A stretch of DNA of 64,000 nt from Odiellus spinosus (lineage: Eukaryota > Arthropoda > Arachnida > Opiliones > Phalangiidae), in assembly GCA_963920705.1 (NCBI GenBank), contig OY987232.1:18265942-18329941 (forward strand). The letters run 5' to 3'. Under the pieces are notes generated by a model that saw only the letters and a list, made by a program, of their open reading frames with translations, ran no database searches and had not been told where the DNA came from. Below, one piece after another: positions 43,370 through 54,900 of the stretch; within the stretch, counting starts at the first letter, position 1; each line of letters opens with the position of its first letter. The translations under genes and the position numbers were made by a program.

Positions 43370-43864
43370 CTAATGAATAACTTAGGATATCCATAGGCTT
43401 TTTTCAGATATTTTAATCTCGGATAAATTTAAGTTAATATAAATCCACAAATTATCGTATTCAAATGCTGGATACGAATTAGACCCGGAGATAAAATTTT
43501 AATTAATAAACGAATTATCCATCAATTTATTCGAACGGATAACGGGCCGAGATAAAAATACGACGTTTCTCGAAATCCCTAATATAGAATGAAATATAAT
43601 AATTCCATTTTGTTCGTCTAAATCGAAAGGAACGGTTCTAGCTTGGAGATCTCAATTTTGGGTTAAAATAGACGAAGAAACTCTTTGGTTTCAAATTGTT
43701 CGTTATCGACGAATGAATAACTTTATAACTCGTATCAATTTCCCAACTTAACAATGAGTAGGAATCGCGTTAGTTTGCGGTTACATTCGGGTATCCGTTA
43801 ATACCTCGGATAAGAAATGGATATTTTAATATCCGATTGACATTCACGATGCTCTTATTCAATT
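43370..43864. repeat. R4-family interspersed repeat
   Basis: Full-looking copy from the 'ttttcagatattttaatctcgg' word to 'ccgattgacattcacgatgc'. No gene in 43865-44180. Confidence 0.72.
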
Positions 43865-44179
43865 AATTATGAAGTTATACGAATTCAGAGCTCTTTGGAT
43901 AAAAAGTAGGTGGTTGGTCTATGGTCATTTTAGGCCTTAGCGCACATACACGCGCGACTTTTGAATAGCGAAAATGAGACTTAATGAGGCTTCTACTTCC
44001 CAATGTGATACTTTAACCCAGACAAGCCCTAATGGCTTGTAATTTAAGCAAATCAATAAAGTCCAATTCCAGTTTTTTATCCCACCTTTTTACCCAGAGT
44101 AGAAATACAATTTATATGAGAGTTGATCAGAATCCGGAAGGAAACATTCAAAGATATATTTTTAATCATATGATTAGAC

Positions 44180-44495
44180 TCAAAAGTCCATCATATTATT
44201 CCATAAAAGTAAACAACGCCCCGTAGCTTAATACTATCAGTAAAGGTCCTGGTAAATGTACCAACAGATTCTGCAGGATTCGAGACACTCTAGCGGCCGC
44301 TAGTGTAAATAGTGAACGGAAAAAGCGCCACTCTGCGGAGAGAGAAATTCATTCCGGAGTTGAAAGGAATGAATACAATATATCCAAGCGCGGCCCGCCT
44401 AAATTCCAACCCTCTCCCGACTCAAAATATCGAGGAAGAGTCCAAATGACTCGAGCGACACAGGGGTGATGACTTTTATGTCTATTTTTAAGTAT
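44180..44495. mobile_element. R2-family element
   Basis: From 'caaaagtccatcat' through 'taaacaacgccccgtagctt', 'gacactctagcggccgctag' and 'caggggtgatgacttttatg'. The right terminal repeat is missing. Confidence 0.65.
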
Positions 44496-44754
44496 GTTTA
44501 CATGGACCGTTCCATCTCTTGTTACAATCCAATTTAAATTTCCGAAATCTAAATCTAACAGACTAAGAAAAAACTACCAACGGTTTTGAATTAGAATGAC
44601 AAGAAATACAATATTTTCCAAGATCATTAAAGTAAATTTAAGCACGTACAAGTCAAAAACAAAGTTGTTTTTCGATACCAGTTTTTTTGGGGAGAATTAT
44701 GGCCAAATTCATATTTTTTTTCTTCTTAAAGTTATACTATCACGGCTTTTTCAT

Positions 44755-45140
44755 GAACTCGAAATAAAAATTGAATCATATTTTCGAAAAGATCGTTAAA
44801 AAACGATTCAAAATATATATACATATGTCATAAAACAAAATTACAGCGACAGTAAAAATACATATTTTATAATCGCCCATTTTTGAAATTATTAATAATT
44901 TTCTTCGACAATATGAAAGATAACACTTAATTTTAAATTAAGATGTTGAATTAAAATCGTAAATTAGATTTAATAATTTATATTTAATAGAATTATCCCG
45001 CCATACGCTTAATTAAGTTAAAAAAGGCTTAATATCATAATAATATATATTTGAGCAACGTCGTTCTGCTACCCGAGTGATAAGTTCGCTTTCGCGCTGT
45101 CTTTTTCGTAGAAGTACTTAATCCAGATCAAGTCAACTAC
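44755..45140. repeat. R5-family interspersed repeat, inverse copy
   Basis: Long copy with the 'cgttaaaaaacgattcaaaa' start, 'cttcgacaatatgaaagata' middle and 'tctttttcgtagaagtactta' end. Nothing recognised at 45140-45540. Confidence 0.72.
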
Positions 45141-45540
45141 CTTAAATTTAATTATAGTTAATAAACTAGGTCGTATATCGGGAAAAAATTATATATATTT
45201 TTGATATTTTGAAGTTTCTTAAAAAAGGTATAAAATTTTGAATATGACGTATGATAAAACTAAAAATCAAATCAAATGGTGAAAGTCTCACTTTAAAACC
45301 AAGGTAAGAATCGATAAAGTGGGTGCCATTCAACCCTAGGTATTGGAAAAATTCCAGAAATAAAGGCTTAGCGTCTCGATATTTTTCTATACAAAATTTA
45401 ATTCAATTCAATAGACGTGCTAGCGTCTTATGTTATGAACCGATCGTCGTGTTGAATGCATATATATGTCATGATCTCAAAAACACCCCACATGAAGATA
45501 AAATTTAATTTATTAATAACATAATTTGGAAATACAGCTC

Positions 45541-46013
45541 GGAATCGGATAATGAATAACTTATCCATTGATAACTAGACTTTTTTTCAGATATTTTAAT
45601 CTCGGATAAATTAAGTTAATATAAATCCACAAATTATATAAACATAATCGTATTCAAATGCTGGATACGAATTAGACCCGGAGATAAAATTTTAATTAAT
45701 AAACGAATTATCCATCAATTTATTCGAACGGATAACGGGCCGAGATAAAAATACGACGTTTCTCGAAATCCGTAATATAGAATTAAATATAATAATTCCA
45801 TTATTTTCATCTAAATCGAAAGGAACAGTTCTAGCTTCGAGATCTCAATTTTGGGTTAAAATAGACGAAGAAACTCTTTGGTTTCAAATTGTTCGTTATC
45901 GGCGAATGAATAACTTTATAACTCGTATCAATTTCCCAATTTAACAATGAGTAGGAATTGCGTTAGTTTGCCGTTATATTCGGCTGGGTATCCGTTAATA
46001 CCTCGAATAAAAA
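45541..46013. repeat. R4-family interspersed repeat
   Basis: Near-complete copy, colinear with 54800-55300. The next 0.5 kb (46014-46550) is AT-rich without a feature. Confidence 0.75.
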
Positions 46014-46689
46014 AATCATGAAATTATTTGAGTAGATTTAAATACACGAATATATTTTAAAAAATATATTCGTTTTTCTTACTTGTTACATTTGTTAGAA
46101 AGTATGTAGTCATAACCCTTTAAAGTGGTCCTCTAAAGTACCAGCAGAGTCTACAGCGAATCATCTAGTTGGTTATTTCCTAAGTTTGAAACTTTTTTCT
46201 TTTTTTTTTTTTTTTTTTTCCTTTTGTTCAGAGCTGTATGGGTGAAAATTTATTGGTGGGAGCTCTCAACATTATAGGCAAGACCCTCCAATCGTCTAAA
46301 TGATGATTCCACTCTATATTACTGGGTGAAACCCTCCTGGGCCTATTTTATTTGAAACTAGTTCAATCACCTAAAGCTGTTTTGACACACACCTGGGACA
46401 CATTGTTGTATATCGGAACGAAAGATTTTTTCCTGGCTTCTTTATCATTTCCAAATCTTGTAGGAATAATGCCCAGGTATGGAAGACTGACCAATTTCAA
46501 TGGGTAACTCACCAAAAAGGGTCATTTTCCGTACATATTATTAAACGAACCTCAAACGCTATCAGTTCGCGGTTTTCACATAAATTTGAATCGAAATCTT
46601 CTGTAGTTCGTGACGTAATTTTGATAATTATAACGTCAGAGATTAGCGAATCATCATTTCAAACAAAATTGAAATCATGATTTTATTCT

Positions 46690-46905
46690 CATTGAAGAGT
46701 CATCTACTAATCAAATGTTATTGTAATTCTCATAGAGATCTCGCCTTAATGACTGAACGCCTTGATGATTGGTCACTGAGTAATCAATACGTATAAATTC
46801 AGGATCTCCATGAATCCAGTTAAGCCTAATTTCGGGGTAAGTTTTTACTTTATTTCTAGTTTAATTCTGGGTGGATTAGGCTTATTTAAACGATTATGGA
46901 TAGCC
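46690..46905. mobile_element. TTAA-family hairpin MITE, truncated copy
   Basis: The right part of the family ('cagtaagcctaattt'-like core, 'ggattaggcttatttaaacga') is present; the left arm is mostly lost. Confidence 0.45.
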
Positions 46906-47454
46906 ATAAACCAAATTCTGAATTATTCTCTTTATTCTTTGACCCCTTCCCTTGTATTCCTCCAAGGGAAAACACTTTCTTATAAAAGGTCGATCTAAAA
47001 TTGCCTGCGGAAAATTTTAAAACTTCGTGAAATGGATGAAACTCTATTAAAATCATTCCCAACTAAATTTATTTGAATTATACATTTATACGAAAAAGTT
47101 AAAGATGAAATCTATTCGTTTTTTTTTTTCATATCACGGAGCTCTACTTTTTGAAATTAGTTTTTTTTTTTTGAGGATTTGAAATGTTTCATGATAACCA
47201 ATCTCAAATGAAACTCTAGACTGATCAAATTATTATGCGGTTTTGATTAACGAAATTGATACGATCAAAAGAAGATAGATTGAGATGGCCTTATTTGTGA
47301 CGTAATTTTAAAGTCATGGTGTCACGAATTTAATTTTAAATATTCTATTTTAAACCTTTTGGGTTTGAAACATTCAAAAATATATTTTTTCCCCGATATA
47401 TGACGTAGTTTATTTCTGAAATGTTATTAACCATAATTAAATTAATATTAATTA

Positions 47455-48770
47455 AGTACTTCTACGAAAAAAACGCCGCGAAAGCGACCTTGTCACTGTA
47501 GATGCCAGAACTTACGAGAATCAACTGTAGGCTCTACAATAATTAAATCAGACGACCATAGTGATGACGCAGATTGCATTAAATTATATATATTATTATG
47601 ATATTAAGCCTTTTTAACTTAAGCGCATGGCTGGATAATTATATTAAATATAATTAATTTAATCTAATTTCCGATTTTAATTCAACATATTAATTTAAAA
47701 TTAACTCTTATCTTTCATATTGTCGAAGAAAATTATTAAAAATATCGAAAATTGTGATTATAAAATATATATTTATACTTTCGCTGTAATTGTGGTCTAT
47801 GACATATGTATATATATTTTGAATCGTTTTTTAACCATCTTTCCGAATATCCTACTCAATTTTAATTTGGAGTTTATTTAAAGCCCGTTGCAGATCACTT
47901 TTAAAACTGAAAATATAATACATAATATTATTTTAAAAATTGGTTACAGCATTACTTTACAATGAAAAGGTGTGTAAATCGAAGTAGCATGCGATTTGAA
48001 AATTCAATTTACTGTAAGATTTCGGTCTTTAAGAAATTTCCTAACATCTATTGGAACAGTTTTTTTTATTATTTTTTTTTTTTTCCATTATCGGTCCGCA
48101 AATAAATTTCAATCTAGCACGATATAGTTTACCCCCTCTAGATTATTAGATAAAGCTTTTCAGACTTTTCCCATTATTTCTACTATATACTATTGGAATC
48201 TTGATTTTTCCATCGATTTTTATCAACGGTGTTAAAAACGATTCCAATCGTTATATAATCAATCAAAAATCATCTTGGAAAAAAAAAAATATTATTAAAA
48301 GTTGAAATCAATCTTTATTTATTTAAAATACTGTCCTTTATTTCTCACGAAATGAAATTTGAGTAAAATTTTTGGAAAGATCGTTAAAAAACGATTCAAA
48401 ATATATATACATATGTCATAGAATAAAATTAAGGCGACAGTAAAAATACATATTTTATAATCGCCCATTTTCGAAATTATTAATAATTTTCTTCGACAAT
48501 ATGAAAGATAAGAGTTAATTTAAAATTAATATGTTGAATTAAAATCGAAAATTAGATTTAATAATTTATATTTAATAGAATTATCCCGCCATACGCTTAA
48601 ATAAGTTAAAAATGCTTAATATCATAATAATATATATAATTTCCCGCAATCTACGTCATCACTATGGTCGTCTGATCTATTAGAGCCTACAGTTGATTCT
48701 CCTAAGTTCTGTCATCAGTAATAAGATCTCTTTCGCGCCGTCTTTTTCGTGAAAGTACTTTAGTTGAAAA
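47455..48770. repeat. Two opposed R5-family copies
   Basis: One copy at about 47455-47875 and an inverse one at 48358-48770, together an inverted repeat with a spacer of about 0.5 kb. Both include 'ctgtaggctctac' or its complement and the 'cgccataatac/atccggccatgcgctt'-type words. No gene in 46905-47455. Confidence 0.7.
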
Positions 48771-48967
48771 CCTCGCCATAATACGTCACCAAATTATCAT
48801 AATTCAAGTTTTACTTTACGTTTTTGGCCATTACAATCTTAATTTTAAAATTGAAATGATGCTTTTCTTATCTGCCGTGAGTTAGAAGGTAGCAATCTAA
48901 ATCATTCCTCCAATATTTGCACAATTAATTTACCTTTTAATTAGTAAACAACGCCCTTGAATGTTAA

Positions 48968-51900
48968 TTAAACAAATACTTTATTTAAAATCAAGACGAA
49001 AGATACAATTGTGGTAATAATTAACATGAAAGAAGGTAATATGTTAATTGAATTGGACCGATTGGATTGCAATGACTCTATACTAGAACAATCTTCTTGG
49101 TAATAGATGATCGAAGAGCAATGCATATGAATAAGGGGATCTGATATTTTGTTCAGATGTTTCTCGTGAAAGGAACCGGCTTCTGTTCCACACTTTCGTA
49201 TAACTAATTCGTTTTTGCATTGAACAAAACTTCGATAAGTACTAAACATGCGGAGAAATGAAAAAGAATAGGGAAAATTAATGATTTAAGTGTTTTTAAA
49301 TTATGATTCTTTGGTTATTCAATGGTAGCATATTGAACTGACGTCACGCGTTATGTTAAAAAACAGCTTTCGTGAATTTTTATGATATTATCAAAAGTAT
49401 ATCAATTTATTCTATAAAAGTAAACCACACCCAGTATCATAATACTATCAGCAAAGGCCCAGTTTTAAATCGTAGTCCATCACTTAAAATTAGACAAAAA
49501 AGTCATCACCCCTGTCTGGTTCGAGTGATTTGGACTCTTCCTCGAGATTTTGAGTCTGGAAAGAGTGTTGGAATTTAGGCGAGCCTCCTTCCAACTCCGG
49601 AATGAATTTCTCCGAAGAGTGGCGCTACCGACAAGAAGGATCAGATAAGGAGAGGAAAAGTGGGAACGGCGCGGCTCCTACTGCGTCGGCCTAAACTCCC
49701 ACTCTGGGAGAACGGGGGACAGACGGGGGTAGAGATGCTTCGTGGTAAATTGTTGTCACGTGGGTAAAACGAATCCTTTATGAGACGCGCTAGCTAGCGA
49801 CCACGTGACAACAGTTTACCTCGAGAATTTCCTATCCCCCTTTCCACCCGAGTGGGAGCTTGGCTCTTCTCTTTCTAACTCAACGCAGCCCCACATTTCC
49901 TCTCCTTATCTGATCCTTCTTGCTACCGATTTCATTATTTACACGGCGACTGCGGCCGCTAGAGTGTCTCGAATCCTGTAGAATCTGATATTACATTTAA
50001 CCCGGACCTTTGCTGATAGTATTAAGCTACGGGGCGTTGTTTACTTTTATGGCATAAAGTTATAGACTTTTGGATATACTTACCAACAGGTTCGTTTAAG
50101 ACCTTTTTCTGCATCTTCTATATTATCAACGCTTTCCGATATATGAGCGAGTTTCTGGCTAACAGATGTGCAAGAATCCGTTTGTTTTGATAGGTTACTG
50201 TAACATTGGGCGTGGCGTAGAAAATCTGAAATAAAGCCAAAAGAATAAGAATAAATTAGAAGTATCTTTTAAGTAACCAATCATGAGCTCCTATTTTTTT
50301 TCATGATGACAGCGTCAAGTTCTAAAATCTGTAATTTAACCTATAGCTGGTAATGATAACTTACTGTTGTCAAAAAAACAATCATTGGCGAAGCTAATCA
50401 TTAATTTAATCTATGACACAATCAAAAATAACTTCCTAAGTTCGTTCTTTGATTAATAACAGAAGCCGATGAAACCCTCCTTTGAAGTCTACTACTCTAA
50501 TGTTCGATATAGCGCTCCTCTCTGTATGGGTAAAATTCCCAATTTTACGAGATCGGAGGGGTCCTACTTCATACCCACCTGTCTACGGAAAATTGGAAAT
50601 TCTCTCTCTCCACATACGACAACGTTTGGTTGACGAACTCCGAGGCTGCTAGAGATATTCGCTCGACGAACTCCCGCTCCGAAAATATCTACCGTTAGGA
50701 GGCGTACGAATCGCGCTTTTTGAAACTAGCCCATACAGAGAGGGGTAGACAAGACCCGGGAGTAATAGACTTCAAAGGAGGGTTTCATCGGCTTCTGTTA
50801 ATAATTTTTCCACTTTCAATCGTAGCATGATACTTTTTGACGTACACGTTTATAAATGTAAGACGTACCTTCTTGAACTTTGCCAATTACGCAAAGTTCT
50901 CCAATTAGATCTCTGGCCCCTCCTAATACGTGATTAAACACTTGTCTTTCGACTTGACCAAAACATCTCTTCATGTGACGATCAGCGCATTTAAAAGTTT
51001 CTTTAAAATTTCTAGAAAATAATTACAATATCATTTAAATGTTGTTGAATTAGAATATTTTCTGTCCAATTCTGATCAATTACATGCAAGCTGATTCTAG
51101 TTGGGCTTTTGTGGCTACGTTAGAGAGGTCATTTGCATGACCTAGTCCACTTGACTGCAGAGTATTCAAACATTTGTGTAGATTCTCAATTGAACACATC
51201 TGTCCTTGACTTCCACTGACGTAGCTCAAAGAAATATCTGAATAATGATCTGTTGAACCTGTTACCTGTTGGTGTATTCCCCATCCTGTAACTAAAACCA
51301 AATTAATTTTAATTATAATTAAAATTTAAATTCTCCCTCACAAAATTGAAGTTACGTTGATATTTATGAAATTAACGTTTAACATTCACGCTCGAACTCC
51401 AAATTGAAATTGAGTCATATTTTCGGGTTGATCGTTAAAAAAAACGATTCAAAATATATATAAAAAACATACTCCATATCCGTTTTTATCCAAAAATGGC
51501 CGCCTTATCTTCGAATATTATCCATCGCGTTATACGCGAGGATAAAAATTTAATTCAAAATTTATTTTCCGTGAAAAATAACGAATAAAAAGATGATTTA
51601 AAATCTTATCATTTTATTTCTATTCTTCGAATTAAAAGTCAATTTGAAATATTGTTTCTTATATTTTCGACTAATTCTGGAAACGCCAATGTTTCTTATC
51701 CATCGTTATACGTTTGAAAACGAGTAATTTGTAGATAGATAAAGCGGCGAAGGCTTATCTTCGGGTAAACCATTTAACAATTATACAAATATACAAATTT
51801 CAATGTTTTAGTTGCAAACAATTTATCCGAAAATAAAATATCTGAAAATATACGAATAACAGAAGATAATGGATCGATCCGATTCCGAGCTCTGACTAGA

Positions 51901-54900
51901 ATAAATTATACACTTTTGGTATGACCATAAAAACCTTTTTACTTCTTGCCATGATGAAATTAGCTCAAGACTGTTTTTGTATGAGATTTCTCGAAAAATA
52001 AGAGTATGTCTTCATATTATTATCCAATTGGTTGTGTAGCAAGTAGGCGGTATTTTTCTTCTTCTTCTTCTTCCCAGGATAGCTGAGGATTTAGTCGTAT
52101 TTTATATGGAGGAAAGTTAATTGGACGAAGAGAAAAAAAAGCTAATGTAACAATGGGAAGAAAACATAAGAAGCTTTAAAGCTTATCTATAATCCTTGCT
52201 TTTTTTTAGGCATCTTAGGGTATACAATCCTTTTGCAATGAAAATATTTTTTTTTAGATCTTTTTTAAACTGTGGTAGATAACCACGGGATTATTTTATT
52301 AAAATGCAAAACGAAACGAAAATATGCGTTTTTTTTATGTAAAGATAATAGGCTTAATTCCTTTGAACATCAATGACTAAATAATGTTCCCTATGGAGCT
52401 TTTGAGTTGCATAATTTATTGATAAAAATAATACCTTCTATGGATTACATTTTTTGTTTTAAAATAACATATTCAAAATTTTATAACTCTGGGTTGAGGC
52501 GTTAGAAGACCGCGTGAAAGGGACTTTATCACTAGGGTAGCAGAACGCGAGATTTCGACGTTGCCCAAATATATTGATATTAAGCCTTTTTAACTTAATT
52601 AAGCGCGTGGCTGGATAATTATATTAAATATAATTTATTTAATCTAATTTCCGATTTTAATTCAACATATTAATTTAAAATTAACTGTTATCTTTCATAT
52701 TGTCGAAGAAAATTATTAATAATTTCAAAAATGGGTTATTATAAAATATGTATTTTTACTGTTATGGTAATATTGTTCTATGACATATGTATATATATTT
52801 TGAATCGTTTTTTAACGATCTTTACGAAAATATAACTCAATTTTCATTTGGAGTTCATGCTTTAACTCCAATCAATTCCATTTGAAACTATTGAGAAATT
52901 CTTTTCAGTTAGACTTTAAAATATGAATTTTTTTTCATCTTTTTGAAAAAGCCATCAAAAACGTTGAATTTTTTTAAAATTTTGCTTTGAGGTAAAAATA
53001 AATGTGATCCACCGACAATAAGAAAGTTTAGTTCAAAATAAGAATTCCATTCACGTTTTTCGAGTTAATCTAGAAGGAATGTTTTCTTTGAAGTTCTTTG
53101 GCAGGAAATTCACATCCGTAGAAAAGTTATTTCGGTTTATTTATCAAATGTGATAAAATATATAAATATATATTTAATCTAATAACTAAATAAATTAATA
53201 TTATCAAAAGTATATCACTTTATTATATTAAAGTGTACAACGCCCCATAATTTAATACTATCAGCAAAGACCCAGTTTTAAATCACTTAAAAATAGACAA
53301 AAAAGTCATCACCCCTGTCTGTCTCGAGTAATTTGGACTCTTCCTCGATATTTTGAGTCGGGAGAGAGGCACGAAATTAGGCGGGCCGCGCTTGGCTATA
53401 TTTTCTTCCCTCCCAACTTCGCAATTTCTCCGCAGAGTGGCGCTTGTGGGGAATTTTAATTTTTAAAATTCCGAAAATGGCGATTATAAAATATGTATTT
53501 TTACAGTTGTCATATGTTTGACATTTCTATAAAAACTCGTCAACCCAGATGGTGTAAATTTTCAATATATATTTTTCCTATTACGAAAAAGGTAAAAAAC
53601 CATAGACCATCGATAAAAAATGCTTATATAATCCCTGGAAACGAAAAGAAAAAAAAATATTAATTGATATTTTTTTGGGGATATGTACGTCAGGCTCTCT
53701 GTAACTATTTTCTAGCTAGACCCGTCATCTAAAAATAATTTATAGATGAAGGGGACCCGAGCCGGACCACCCGTACCAAAAAGAAAAAAAATACTAGATC
53801 CGGAATATTTTTATATATTTGAAGAGCGACAGATGGCGCCGTTTAGACGTGAGTCGAAAGCCAAGCGCTACTTTGCTTCTTATTCGGACCAGTGACAGAT
53901 GAGTTTCATATCTTCATCTTCTTTTATTGGTGACTACGTGAGGTGCACGTTTACAGTATTTTTTCTCTTCGTAATCGTTTATAAAGTCTTGAAAGAAAAA
54001 AGTTGGCCAAGGAAAGCTAGAAAAGTTTGGAACCCTAGCTTTGGTGTACGATACAAAAGGAAACAAGACGGGTATATGACAATACCATGCCCATATTGTT
54101 TAGAAGTAAAGAACGCCCCGCAAAGGTTAGGATAAATGTACAGGCAGATTCTGCAGGACTCGAGACACTCTAGCGGTTGAAATCGTCGTGTAAATAGTGA
54201 GAACGGAAGCGCCACTCTGCGGAGAAATTCATGAGTTGGGTGGGAAGATATTATAGCTAATCGCGCCCCAATTTTTCGCAGACAGGGGGGATGAAGTAGG
54301 ACCCCTTCTAACTCGTAAAATTGGGAATTTTACCCATACAGACAGGAGCGCTATATCGAACATTGGAGTAGTAGACTTCAAAGGAGGGTTTCATCGGCTT
54401 CTGCTGATAGTATTAAGCTACGGGGCGTTGGAATAATGTTTGGTGACATCTCTATTTCATCCACCCACACTTTTTCAACTAAATAAACTAGAAATCTTAG
54501 AATCTCCCAGGGATTAAATCTAAAAAAACGAAGTTTCTCACTGAACGATACTGTTTTCAAATGAGCATTTTATTCCAGTGAAAGTTTTTTTTTCTTTTAC
54601 CTTCGATTTGTTCTTTCTAGACGATAATCAAGGTTTTTCTTTTAGAATTTCATTTATGGAACAACTGGCTTTTTTTTCGCGTCTTGATAAATAATAGTTT
54701 CTTTGATAAAATCAGTTGTATAAGTTAACAAAAACTATGAACTCTACTTCGGAATTGATTCTTTAGTTTTAAAATCAATTAAGGATTACCTGACAAGAGC
54801 TAGGAATCGGATAATGATAACTAGGCTTTTTTCAGATATTTTAATCTCGGATAAATTAAGTTCATATAAATCCACAAATTATATGAACAGAATCGTATTG

